A stretch of 36,026 nt of DNA, from the NCBI GenBank assembly GCA_016860685.1, contig BOJX01000024.1, positions 1 through 36,026 of the forward strand, written 5' to 3'. The notes beneath the pieces were generated by a model. The model saw only the letters and a program-made list of their open reading frames with translations, was not told the origin of the DNA and ran no database searches. The DNA is from Planctomycetota bacterium. GTDB taxonomy: Bacteria > Planctomycetota > Phycisphaerae > UBA1845. Each line of letters starts with the position of its first letter. Position 1 is the first letter of the stretch. Below are positions 25,580-33,719 of the stretch, in pieces. The position numbers and the translations under genes were made by a program.

Positions 25580-26218
25580 TTATTTCCCGCTCAGCTTCCG
25601 GAGGTTCAGGCGCAGCCCCTGCTCCGCGAGCTTCGGCGCGTAGGCCGCGATGTCCTTGTTGAACTTCTCGATGCACATCGCGCAGCAGAAGTACACGCGC
25701 TCCCCCGTCTTCAACTCAGTGCTAGCGGCCGGCGAGATCTCCTTCCCGCTGACCGGGCACACCGTCTGATACGTGTATGAGGCTTCGAGCCGGCCCTTGT
25801 ACTTGGCGGGTTCCGCCTTGTACTTGTCCACGCAGCCCGCGCAGCAGAAGCCGACCTTCTTCCCTTCCACTTCGGCGAACGTCTTGCCGTCCACCGCCTT
25901 CTCGCTGACGGGGCACGTCGCTTGAATCCGCGGGCGCTTGCTGAGGATCTCGCGCTGCTTCGCCACGGCCTCCTCGTGCTTCGCCGGGTTCTTCTCGAAC
26001 TCGTGAATGCAGCTCGGGCAGCAGAAGAAGACCGGTCCGTCGTTCGTCATCGTGCTGACGCCGAAGTTGATCTCCTTGCCCATGATGGGGCACACCGGCA
26101 GGTCCGCGGCCGGTTTTGCCGCCGGCGCGGCGTCCTTGTCCTGCGCGGAAACGCCCGCCCAGCCCAGACCGATGACCGCCGCCACCCCCACCAGCCGCCC
26201 GTGTGATACAATGCTCAT
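25580..26218 (-). CDS. Secreted protein with three CP...CCxxC (YHS/TRASH-like) metal-binding units
   Basis: The 212-residue product has a signal peptide (MSIVSHGRLVGVAAVIGLGWAGVSA) and three tandem units, each with the pattern CP, about 21 residues, CCxxC, then a short helix. Their cysteines are C43/C66-C67/C70, C102/C125-C126/C129 and C154/C178-C179/C182. The units end FEKNPAKH, YKAEPAKYKG and FNKDIAAYAPK, which is the YHS/TRASH-like treble-clef style of heavy-metal-binding domain. The ATG at 26218 has AAGGGAG 7 bases upstream on the - strand. The likely role is binding or sensing of a soft metal such as copper in the periplasm; the metal is inferred from family habits. No metal pump or regulator is adjacent. 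Confidence 0.8.
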   Translation of the reverse strand: MSIVSHGRLVGVAAVIGLGWAGVSAQDKDAAPAAKPAADLPVCPIMGKEINFGVSTMTNDGPVFFCCPSCIHEFEKNPAKHEEAVAKQREILSKRPRIQATCPVSEKAVDGKTFAEVEGKKVGFCCAGCVDKYKAEPAKYKGRLEASYTYQTVCPVSGKEISPAASTELKTGERVYFCCAMCIEKFNKDIAAYAPKLAEQGLRLNLRKLSGK

Positions 26219-26334
26219 CGTGTGTCTCCCTTGAAATCGGCTCCACTCCCGCCCTTGCGCGCAGGCTCCGGCCCTGTCGCGCTGAAGGTTGGATGTCCGG
26301 AACGCCTTTTTCTTCCCCCGTGCGAGGATCGCCC

Positions 26335-27153
26335 TTATTCCGCGCCTTTGAATCTCGACCCGATCCGCACCGCTCCGCTGAAGAACCGCCGCGGGTTCTC
26401 CCAGACGACACGGCGGATATCACCGTCATCGTGCCCCCGGGACCGCATCGCGCGGATGAAATCCGGCACGGCCATCGGATCGCTCGGTCCCCAGTCCCCC
26501 GCCGAATTGACCAGCACGCGCTCGGTTCCGTAGCGCTCAATCATATCGACCGCGCGGTCCGGTGTGCATTTCGTCACCGGGTAAAGCGTCATCCCGACCC
26601 AGAAACCCGCGTCCAGCGCCGGCTGGATCGTGTGCTCCTCGACATGGTCGATGCAGACCCGCCCCGGCTTCACGCGAGGGTTGTCGGTCAGCAGGTCGAG
26701 AATCATGCGCGTGCCCTTGTACTTGTCCTGAAGGTGCGGCGTATGAATGAGGACCAGCTCGTCGGTCTTCAACGCCAGCTCGACCTGCAATTGAAACACC
26801 TCAGCTTCGTTCTTCGTGTTCTTGTTCAAACCGATCTCGCCGATGCCCAGCACGTTCGGTCGATCGAGGAACTCAGGGATCACCGCGATCACGTCGCGGG
26901 CGAGGGAGACGTTCTCCGCCTCTTTCGCGTTGATGCACAGCCAGCAGAAGTGCTCGACGCCGAACTGCCCGGCGCGACGCGGCTCAACCTCCGTCAGGTG
27001 ACGGAAGTAATCCCGGAATCCCTCGGCGGATCCCCGGTCGAACCCCGCCCAGAACGCCGGTTCGGATACCGCGGCGCACCCCGCCCGAGCAAGGCGGACA
27101 TAATCGTCAGTGACGCGGGAGATCATGTGAATGTGCGGGTCGATGTATTTCAT
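26335..27153 (-). CDS. TatD-like metal-dependent hydrolase (EboB-like)
   Basis: The 272-residue amidohydrolase-fold protein opens with DPHIHM (metal ligands H7 and H9). It carries GIGEIGLN, VLIHTPH, VCIDHVEEHT and ERVLVNSAGDWGPSDP, which together give the metal-site pattern of TatD-type hydrolases. The overall wording (IDPHIHMISRVTDDY, VSEPAFWAGF, QFGVEHFCWL) is closest to the TatD-family protein of the ebo cluster, which is involved in trafficking of metabolites to the periplasm. No UbiA-like eboC, dehydroquinate-synthase-like eboD or eboE neighbour is present in the window. The ATG at 27153 has only a weak ribosome-binding site. Its substrate is unknown. Confidence 0.8.
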   Translation of the reverse strand: MKYIDPHIHMISRVTDDYVRLARAGCAAVSEPAFWAGFDRGSAEGFRDYFRHLTEVEPRRAGQFGVEHFCWLCINAKEAENVSLARDVIAVIPEFLDRPNVLGIGEIGLNKNTKNEAEVFQLQVELALKTDELVLIHTPHLQDKYKGTRMILDLLTDNPRVKPGRVCIDHVEEHTIQPALDAGFWVGMTLYPVTKCTPDRAVDMIERYGTERVLVNSAGDWGPSDPMAVPDFIRAMRSRGHDDGDIRRVVWENPRRFFSGAVRIGSRFKGAE

Positions 27154-27515
27154 AATCTCATGCTGGAAAAATTGTTACAGATCCGGCGAAGCGCCGTCGA
27201 TAGCCCGGGTGCTTCATGAACCTCTTACCTCCCTTTGACCGGACGGACACGCTCCCCGGTCAGCATCCTTGCGGGCGGGCCCGGAAAACCGGCTGGATTC
27301 CGAGTCTGATTCCGGGTTGCCGATGACAACGGAGTCGCAGGCTCTTCGATCCGCCCCAGACTCGGCCAAAGGATGTTCGTCCGAGTTGAACCTCGTTGTG
27401 CAGAATGATACCTTGAATGATGCATCGCGGTATCCGCCCCGTCTTCGCGAGGGCTCGTTTTCAGGAAGGTCCACTTAGCCAGACCCTGACACAGGGCGGG
27501 AAAGGCGAGAAGGGA
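27154..27515. other. Divergent intergenic region with inverted repeat
   Basis: These 362 bases separate the TatD-like gene from a rightward gene. A 9-base inverted repeat, CCGAGTCTG (27300-27308) and CAGACTCGG (27357-27365), encloses a smaller GTTG/CAAC pair, and a good + strand promoter lies just beyond it. Short open frames on both strands have no coding character. The inverted repeat could be an operator or a folded leader. Confidence 0.4.
27386..27414 (+). promoter_or_regulatory. Sigma-70-type promoter for exported protein-ferritin pair
   Basis: TTGAAC (27386-27391), a 17-base spacer and TACCTT (27409-27414) fit the sigma-70 pattern, within a locally AT-richer stretch. Transcription would start near 27421, about 95 bases before the first likely start codon. 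No iron-box-like operator was recognised beside it. Confidence 0.45.
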
Positions 27516-28646
27516 ATGTGGCGGAAGGAAGGCATGTTCATCGAGCGCAATCTTAAGTCGTCAAGGAAGATAAATACGCTTTCACCCGAATCACAGGTTC
27601 GCCGCATCCTTCACCGGGCAGCACGCGGGGCCGTGGCGCTGGCGGTTCTGGGAGTCGGGCTGCGAAGCGCTGCAGCCGAACACTATCACATCGACGAAGG
27701 CATCGCGTTTCACGCTTACGATGCAAAAGGCCAGGGGGATTCGAGGCAACCTCTGTTCCGCCTGATGAGCCCGAAGGACGTTCACGGGTTCACGTCCTCT
27801 GAGTCCGTCCGAACGATGCTCGTGGACCTGGGTATGAAACCCGAGGACAGCGGGATCTACGTCCTCTCCCGCCCGCGCGAAGGCGCCAAGCGACTCTTCC
27901 AGTTCATGCGCAAAACCGGCGTCAAGGACGGCAACATTCAGACAATCCTCACCGTCTCCGAGGAAGGCCGGCAGGATCTGCTCAGCCGTCCGGACGAATT
28001 TGAAGAGATCGCCAAGGAACCCGGAGTCTACGTCTTTCCGCCCGAGTTCAGCCCGTCTTACGAGCATCTGACGCCCGTCTACTGTCTGCGCAACCCGTTC
28101 ACGGACGAGCGTCTTTATACGCTCAGCCGCGTCGAGATCGACGCCGTTCTCAGCAAGTGGTCCAACCGTGAAAAACGCCTCGCCCGGGAAGTCGCGCCGC
28201 TCATCAACAGCGGCCGGTCGCTCGCGCAGATCGTCCCCGTCGGGATGGAGGCGAAAGTCGGCGACATCGCGTGGCGCTTCGAGCACGACCGCGAACTCGG
28301 CAAGGAACTCGAAAACGCGGGCGCCAAGGCCCCGAAGACAAAGGGCGCCTTCATTTACGTTCAGGTGAAGATCACCAATCAGGGGCAGACCCCCGTTGAG
28401 ATCAAACCGCCGTCGCTGCTGGCGGGGAATCCGGCGCTGCGCCTCCCGGCGGACATCGCGGCGACGACCAGCTTCGTCAAGGAAAACGGGTTCGTGTTCA
28501 CTCCCGGCGCGAAACTTGAACCCGGCGCGAGCGTGCAACTCCGCTTTGTCTACGACCTCCCGCTGAAAACGAAGGACGTCCTGGTCGAGGCCTGGGGGTC
28601 GGATCCGAACACCAAGGAAGTCATCCTGCTGGACACCGGGCGCTGA
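27516..28646 (+). CDS. Exported protein with DUF5648-like and DUF4352-like domains
   Basis: The roughly 376-residue protein has an N-terminal export segment (RAARGAVALAVLGVGLRSAAA). Two stretches recall the DUF5648 repeat: IAFHAYDAKGQGDSRQPLFRLMSP and TPVYCLRNPFTDERLYTLS followed by a Trp. The C-terminal 130 residues look like a DUF4352-type Ig-like domain (AKVGDIAWRFEH, IYVQVKITNQGQTPVEI, LEPGASVQLRFVYDLPL). The start is uncertain: ATG 27516 follows GAGAAGGG, ATG 27534 follows GGAAGG, and an earlier ATG at 27417 lies at the predicted promoter start. It ends 23 bases before the ferritin gene, so the two are probably co-transcribed. The function is unknown; a surface or periplasmic role is inferred. 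Confidence 0.7.
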   Translation: MWRKEGMFIERNLKSSRKINTLSPESQVRRILHRAARGAVALAVLGVGLRSAAAEHYHIDEGIAFHAYDAKGQGDSRQPLFRLMSPKDVHGFTSSESVRTMLVDLGMKPEDSGIYVLSRPREGAKRLFQFMRKTGVKDGNIQTILTVSEEGRQDLLSRPDEFEEIAKEPGVYVFPPEFSPSYEHLTPVYCLRNPFTDERLYTLSRVEIDAVLSKWSNREKRLAREVAPLINSGRSLAQIVPVGMEAKVGDIAWRFEHDRELGKELENAGAKAPKTKGAFIYVQVKITNQGQTPVEIKPPSLLAGNPALRLPADIAATTSFVKENGFVFTPGAKLEPGASVQLRFVYDLPLKTKDVLVEAWGSDPNTKEVILLDTGR

Positions 28647-28669
28647 CCCGGACGCCACGGAGAATCAAC

Positions 28670-29182
28670 ATGACGGTCAGTGACGCGATGAACCGGCAGC
28701 TCAACGAGCAGATCGCCAACGAACTCGGGTCGTACTACACCTATCTGGCGATGTCCTGCGAACTGTTCGACATGGGCTACAAGGTGCTGTCGAAGTTCTT
28801 CTCCCGTCAGGCGGAGGAGGAGCGCGGGCACGCGATGAAGTTCCTGCACTATCTTCAGGAAGTGGGTTCGCCGGTCCGGCTCGCCGCGCTGCCTGCGCCG
28901 AAGGCGTCGTTCGGATCGCCGCTGGCCATCGCGCAGGGCGCGCTGGATCAGGAGCAGATCGTCACTCGGCAGATTCATGAACTGGTCGCCCTGGCGGAAA
29001 AAGACCGCGATTACCCGACGCAGAGCTTCCTCACCTGGTTCGTGGATGAGCAGGTCGAAGAGGTCCGCTCGATGCGTGACCTCGTGCAGCTCATCCAACG
29101 CGCGGGAGATCAGCACCTGCTCTTCGCCGAGCACCGCGTCGCGCAAATGATGGCGGAGGCGGCGGAGGAGGACGACGATTGA
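28670..29182 (+). CDS. ftnA: Ferritin (FtnA type)
   Basis: This 170-residue iron-storage ferritin oxidises Fe(II) at its ferroxidase centre and stores mineral in a 24-subunit cage in the cytoplasm. The ferroxidase ligands match bacterial FtnA with an offset of one: E18 (NELGSYYTY), E51 and H54 (EERGHAMKF), E95, E127, Q128, E130 and E131 (FVDEQVEE). No central haem-binding Met of bacterioferritin type was identified. The ATG follows GGAG closely. It lies downstream of the exported DUF5648-like gene with a 23-base gap. The acidic tail AEEDDD is not part of the fold. Confidence 0.95.
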   Translation: MTVSDAMNRQLNEQIANELGSYYTYLAMSCELFDMGYKVLSKFFSRQAEEERGHAMKFLHYLQEVGSPVRLAALPAPKASFGSPLAIAQGALDQEQIVTRQIHELVALAEKDRDYPTQSFLTWFVDEQVEEVRSMRDLVQLIQRAGDQHLLFAEHRVAQMMAEAAEEDDD

Positions 29183-29195
29183 TCCGCGCGGCAAG

Positions 29196-29257
29196 CCGGA
29201 ACGCATCCGCCGCGCAGGCCGCCGGGACCGCTTCACGGAGCGCGGCGCCCGTTCCGG
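29196..29257. terminator. Nested inverted repeat between convergent genes
   Basis: CCGGAACG (29196-29203) pairs with CGTTCCGG (29250-29257), and inside it GCCGCGC (29209-29215) pairs with GCGCGGC (29240-29246). This 62-base structure lies between the ferritin gene and the convergent DUF885 gene. It can fold in either transcript and may act as a two-way terminator, although there is no T tract. Confidence 0.45.
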
Positions 29258-29273
29258 GACGACGTGACGACGC

Positions 29274-31373
29274 TCAATTCTCCATGAAACGCCAGCACGT
29301 TTCGTAGTTCCGCGTGAGCGGCACGTCGATCAGGCTGGCGCGCACGAGTTCAATCGGGATCGGACCCAGCGTCAGCACCGCGTCATGAAACTGGCGATGC
29401 GTCATCCGCCCGCTCCCGACCAGTTCCCGGTGCAGCGCCCGCACCTGCAACCCGCCGACCAGGTACCCGCACTGGTACAGCGGACTGTAGTCACCGCCGA
29501 TGTAGCGCCGCACCTCGCTGGTGGCGTTCTCCTTCTCATGCCCGACGCGATCGACGAGAAAGTCGATCATCTCCTGCGGCGCCATCTGCCCGAGATGAAA
29601 CTTCAGCGACACGATGATCCGCGCGGCGCGGTGCATCCGCCAGAAGAGCATGCCGACCCGGTCCTCCGGTCCGCGGGCGTAATCCAGATCCCACAGCAGC
29701 ATCTCCCAGTGCAGCGCCCACCCCTCGACGTAGAAGGGCGTGCCGAAAAGGCGCCGGTAAGGCCGATGCCGCTGCGCCATGAAGCCCTGAAGATGATGTC
29801 CGGGAATCAATTCATGCGGCGTGACGATCCGCGTGAAGTGAATGTTGTTCCCGCGCATCGCCATCAGCTTCTTATCGTGCTCCATGTTGGCCATCGCGTA
29901 AGCCACCGCCATGTGCTGCCCGCCGTAAAACGCGAAAGGCCACTGTCGCTGCGCCCGCTCATCGATCATCTCCAGGCGCCACAGCTCCCGGCACAGATCG
30001 GGGACGGTCACCAGGTCCAGCCGGTCGATGAACTCGATCGCCTCCACGGCCTGCCGCGCCACCAGCCCCGCCTGCTCGCCCGGCGGAACGTGCAGGTTCT
30101 TCACGTGTTCGAGGGCTTGCTTCCAGTCGTCGAACTTCAGATCCGCGGCGGCCTTCTTCATCTCCGCTTCGCACCACGCGAACTGCGCCTCGGCGATCTG
30201 CACCAGTTCCCCCGGGGAATACGGCATCAGCTCATGCGCCAGGTCGTCGCGCAGGGCGTCCGCGCCGATCGGGTCGCCGATGAGCGGATCGTCGTCCTTG
30301 CCCTTAAGCCCGGCGATCTCCTCGCGGAGATACTTGGCGTATTCGTCCAGGGCCTTCCCCGCGTCCTCGTGCGGGCGCCGCACCCACCAGGAGAAGTCCG
30401 GCTGATAACCGTCGTGATAGGTGAACCACCCACGCAGCGTACCGCGCAGCGCATCGACAAAACGCGCCGTGCGGAGCGCGGTCACCGGCGTGACGGAGAG
30501 CGGCGGCTTCTTCGTCGGTTCCTTCGACGTGGATCCGCCGACAGGCGGCGGCATCGGCGCGTCGCCCGGCGGGGCGGTCGATGCGCCTGAAGCGGCTGAC
30601 GGATCCGAAGCGGCGGAGGACGCCGTCGGCGAGACGGACGGGGATGCGACTGAGGCCGTCGGCGGCGCGGTCGCGGAATCCGCCGGCGGCGGAGGCGCCG
30701 GATCCAGCAATGTGCCGAAGGTCGGCACGGCGTCCGGCGTCGCGGGCTTCTTGCGACCCTCCTCGATGCGCTCGCGGACTTCCTTGATCCCGCGGATAAT
30801 CGCGTCCACGCGCTGTGCCGCGTCGCGCGAGTCCACTGTCTCCAGCCGACAGCGCCGTTCCTCCAGTTCGATGATTGCCTCGGCGAAGGGCAGCAGCGCG
30901 GCGCATTCCTCCCACTTTCGCCGCTCATGCCCGAGTTGCGCAAGCTGATAGTCCAGCTCGTGACGCATCAGGACGTAATCCACCCGGCCGGGGCGGTCCA
31001 GCGCGGTGAAGTCCACGCTCTCCAGCCGCTGCTTCCACGCCGAGTAGAACCCGACGAACCGTTCCTGCCGCGCCTGCGCCCCGGGAATTGCGTAGAAACG
31101 CTGCACCGCCGAGCGATCCTCGGAGAAACGCTCGATCAGGGCGCGCATCGTCCAGCCGTCGGCACCGGGTTCCGCGCCGCCCGGCGGAGGTTCGATCTGC
31201 CCGGAATCGCTGCTGCCGGCCGCGCGGGGCGACAAGCCGTCCTTCCCCGGCGCCGTCGCGCACGTCGGCACGCCCAGCAGCGCAAGCATCACGGCCGCCG
31301 CGCCCGCCAGCGACCGAACACGCGGCGGCCTGCATCGCCCTGCCGGCCGCCTCAAGACCGCGCCGTCCTCCAC
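29274..31373 (-). CDS. DUF885 family peptidase-like exported protein
   Basis: A roughly 699-residue protein of the DUF885 family, related to zinc-dependent carboxypeptidase-like enzymes. The zinc motif HELIPGHH is encoded at 29793-29816 and is followed by EGWALHWE, which supplies the usual downstream Glu. An N-terminal hydrophobic segment, LAGAAAVMLALLGVPTCATA, suggests export; the Cys could be a lipid anchor, but the residues before it (VPT) are not a canonical lipobox. A Pro/Ala/Ser/Thr-rich low-complexity stretch of about 60 residues (encoded near 30500-30720) splits the N-terminal helical part. The start is uncertain: GTG 31373 or TTG 31355 (GGAGG upstream) are preferred, because the frame further upstream runs through a dispersed palindrome. 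The natural substrate is unknown. Confidence 0.85.
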   Translation of the reverse strand: MEDGAVLRRPAGRCRPPRVRSLAGAAAVMLALLGVPTCATAPGKDGLSPRAAGSSDSGQIEPPPGGAEPGADGWTMRALIERFSEDRSAVQRFYAIPGAQARQERFVGFYSAWKQRLESVDFTALDRPGRVDYVLMRHELDYQLAQLGHERRKWEECAALLPFAEAIIELEERRCRLETVDSRDAAQRVDAIIRGIKEVRERIEEGRKKPATPDAVPTFGTLLDPAPPPPADSATAPPTASVASPSVSPTASSAASDPSAASGASTAPPGDAPMPPPVGGSTSKEPTKKPPLSVTPVTALRTARFVDALRGTLRGWFTYHDGYQPDFSWWVRRPHEDAGKALDEYAKYLREEIAGLKGKDDDPLIGDPIGADALRDDLAHELMPYSPGELVQIAEAQFAWCEAEMKKAAADLKFDDWKQALEHVKNLHVPPGEQAGLVARQAVEAIEFIDRLDLVTVPDLCRELWRLEMIDERAQRQWPFAFYGGQHMAVAYAMANMEHDKKLMAMRGNNIHFTRIVTPHELIPGHHLQGFMAQRHRPYRRLFGTPFYVEGWALHWEMLLWDLDYARGPEDRVGMLFWRMHRAARIIVSLKFHLGQMAPQEMIDFLVDRVGHEKENATSEVRRYIGGDYSPLYQCGYLVGGLQVRALHRELVGSGRMTHRQFHDAVLTLGPIPIELVRASLIDVPLTRNYETCWRFMEN

Positions 31374-31379
31374 CGGACC

Positions 31380-31396
31380 GCGGAGCTCTGCTCCGC
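31380..31396. repeat. 17-base dispersed palindrome, copy 3
   Basis: GCGGAGC-TCT-GCTCCGC is the reverse complement of the copy at 15854-15870. On the - strand its flanks (CGTG before, GGTCCGG after) match the copy at 14216-14232. It lies just upstream of the likely start of the DUF885 gene. Confidence 0.6.
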
Positions 31397-31592
31397 ACGC
31401 TTGATCCGAACGACGACCAGAAACCGATGCTGACAAAACCGCCGACGACGCGTCGTCGCACCCGTTTTCAGGTCCGACCCCAGGCGCCACGGTTCGGTCG
31501 TCCCGCATGTTCCGCATCATCCGTCATGTCTCCCGGGCAACGTGATCCGGCGCGCAATCCGGCCCCCCAGCGCGCCTTATCCTGTAGATAAA

Positions 31593-31613
31593 GACAACAG
31601 GCAACAGGCGGCA
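31593..31613. repeat. Short heptanucleotide repeat
   Basis: GACAACA, GGCAACA and GGCGGCA follow each other with period 7. The GGCAACA unit also occurs in tandem at 23919-23932. A TTATC-CTGTA-GATAA hairpin (31577-31591) sits directly before it. The gap separates the glycyl-tRNA synthetase gene from the DUF885 gene. Confidence 0.4.
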
Positions 31614-31657
31614 CAAGACAGATTTCAGGACGCAACCTAAAACCCCACTCCCACCCG

Positions 31658-33346
31658 TCACAGCCCCAGCTTGTCCCGCAAATACTCCAGACACCGGCTC
31701 TTGTCGATGCGCACCTGGCTCGCGTCGTCGCGGTTGCGCACCGTCACCGTGCCGTCCTCCTTCGTCTGGCCGTCAATGGTGAAGCAGAAGGGCGTGCCCG
31801 CTTCGTCCATGCGGGCGTAGCGCTTGCCGATGGACTGCTTGGCGTCGTACTGCGCGGGAAAGACTTTGCGGATCGCCTCGTAGATCGGCAGGGCGATTTC
31901 GGGCATGCCGTCCTTGGCGACCAGCGGGAAGACCGCGGCCTTGATCGGCGCGAGGCGCGGGTGGAACTTCAGGAACTCCGGACTCGCGCGGGTCTCATCA
32001 TACGAGTACGCTTCGGTCAACACGGCGAGCGTGAATCGATCCGCGCCGGCTGAAGGCTCGATCACGTGCGGGACGTATTTGTAAGGCGGTTTGCTCTTTG
32101 CGTCCTTCGCCTCCTCCGCGGTGAATCTATCTTTATCCCGCTCCCACGCTTCATCGTCGAAGATGGCGAAAGCGTCTTCCTTGCCCTTGGCGAACTTGCC
32201 GTGCTGGTTGAGGTCGAACGACCCGCGATGGGCGACGCCTTCCAATTCCTGCGGTTCGTCGGAGAAGGGGAACAGGTACTCGATGTCCGTACACGCCTGG
32301 CTGTAGTGGGCGAGTTCCTCCTTGCCCTGCTGCCGCGGGCGCAGCTTGTCCGAGGCGATGCCCAGCGATTTGTACCAGTTAATCCGCGCCTCGCGCCAGA
32401 ACTCATACCACAGCATCGACTCGTCCGGGTGGCAGAAGAACTCGATCTCCATCTGCTCGAACTCGCGCGAGCGGAAGGTGTAGTTGCGCGGGTTGATCTC
32501 GTTGCGGAAGGCCTTGCCGATCTGGGCGATGCCGAAGGGAATCTTCACCCGCGAGGTGTCGTAGACGTTCTGAAAATTGGCGAAGATGCCCTGCGCGGTT
32601 TCGGGGCGGAGGTAAACCTTGTTGGCATCGTCTTTGACTGCGCCAGCGTGGGATTCAAACATCAGGTTGAACTGACGCGGTTCAGTCAAGTCACCCCCGC
32701 AAAATGGACAGGGTGTGACAAACGCGTTCGTCATTGATAGTTGTTCAGTGGCGAGGTACTGGATCACTTCTTTCAATGTCATCGGAAATGGCGTGGATGC
32801 GCTCAATACACGCTCAGTTAACCAAGAGATGGTCACGGTTGGATTGCGCACGAGAGCCAGATTCGGCACGAGCTTTTTGGCCTTTCTCTGAGCCCATTGA
32901 ACCAAGTCAGTGCCTGCGACCTGGTCGATGCCTTTGGTAGCGTACAATTCGACAAGGGATTTGAACCATTCTGTTTCCTCAATCATGGACCAAACTTGAT
33001 CAGCGCGCACCATCTTCTTGCAGTATTTGCAAGTGCTCATCAGGTCTGAGAATCCGCCGACGTGGCCGCTAGCCTCCCAAACGCGTGTATGCATGATGAT
33101 CGAGCAGTCTACGCCGACCATCTGGAACTCGCGCCCGGCGAGCTTGGGGTGACCCGCGGTGCTCGGCGGGTTGCGCACCATGTCCTGCCACCACGCGTCC
33201 TTGATGTTGCGCTTCAGCTCGCAGCCCAGCGGTCCGTAATCCCAGAAGCCGTTGATGCCGCCGTAGATCTCGCTGCTGCCGAAAATGAACCCCCGGCGGC
33301 GGCAGAGGGCGACTATTTTTTCCATCGTGGCTGCGTCTTTTTTCAT
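31658..33346 (-). CDS. glyS: Glycyl-tRNA synthetase (single-chain class II, alpha2 type)
   Basis: The 562-residue enzyme charges tRNA-Gly with glycine and is essential for translation. Class II signatures are present: GFIFGSSEIYGGINGFWDYGPLG near the start, motif 2 region YLRPETAQGIF with FRNEINPRN and FRSREFEQMEIEFF, and a C-terminal anticodon-binding domain ending DKSRCLEYLRDKLGL. Two Cys pairs, CKYC and CPFC, bracket an insertion of about 115 residues and may bind zinc. ATG 33346 is chosen because MKKDAATMEKIVALCRRRGF is the family's usual opening; the open frame upstream is unrelated. The stretch at about 32625-33080 encoding this insertion is far poorer in GC than the rest of the gene, yet the frame is intact. 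Confidence 0.95.
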   Translation of the reverse strand: MKKDAATMEKIVALCRRRGFIFGSSEIYGGINGFWDYGPLGCELKRNIKDAWWQDMVRNPPSTAGHPKLAGREFQMVGVDCSIIMHTRVWEASGHVGGFSDLMSTCKYCKKMVRADQVWSMIEETEWFKSLVELYATKGIDQVAGTDLVQWAQRKAKKLVPNLALVRNPTVTISWLTERVLSASTPFPMTLKEVIQYLATEQLSMTNAFVTPCPFCGGDLTEPRQFNLMFESHAGAVKDDANKVYLRPETAQGIFANFQNVYDTSRVKIPFGIAQIGKAFRNEINPRNYTFRSREFEQMEIEFFCHPDESMLWYEFWREARINWYKSLGIASDKLRPRQQGKEELAHYSQACTDIEYLFPFSDEPQELEGVAHRGSFDLNQHGKFAKGKEDAFAIFDDEAWERDKDRFTAEEAKDAKSKPPYKYVPHVIEPSAGADRFTLAVLTEAYSYDETRASPEFLKFHPRLAPIKAAVFPLVAKDGMPEIALPIYEAIRKVFPAQYDAKQSIGKRYARMDEAGTPFCFTIDGQTKEDGTVTVRNRDDASQVRIDKSRCLEYLRDKLGL

Positions 33347-33719
33347 AGTGTGCTTGCCCGAACACGTGGCCTGCCTGTCCGCAACCGCGCGATTCTCGCA
33401 TCGACGAGGTGGCGGTCCCAAAGGGGCGATCGTAATGCAACGCGAAGCGCTGGACAACGATTCAGCGCCACCGGGCAGTCAAGCGCGAAAGCGGGAGCCC
33501 CCGGATAGACCGGGAACCCCCGCTCGTCGTTGAACCGCAGGCGTTGTCGGCAGCGATCCCGGGGAGAGCGAGACGGAACCCGTTCACCAACCGGGCATGT
33601 CGTGACGGACAACACGTCGACGCGACGCCCGGAACACCGAATCCCCGCCGCAAGGCCGTTCAAAAACAACCCGTCGATTATACCTGACTTCCGATGACGC
33701 GCGGATAGGATACTTGAGT
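33347..33719. other. Divergent intergenic region with compound hairpin
   Basis: These 373 bases separate glyS (leftward) from the NTPase gene (rightward). AGCGGG (33490-33495) pairs with CCCGCT (33519-33524), and within it CCCGG (33500-33504) pairs with CCGGG (33510-33514), with symmetrical small internal loops. It lies about 145 bases before the glyS start and could be part of its leader. A weak TTCAAA/TACCTG pair near 33659-33687 may drive the NTPase gene. No T-box features were recognised. Confidence 0.4.

Noticed and set aside
33490-33524. T-box or glycine riboswitch in front of glyS
   Set aside because: A compound hairpin exists, but no T-box antiterminator sequence or tandem glycine aptamer core could be recognised. 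It is kept only as a hairpin in the gap description.
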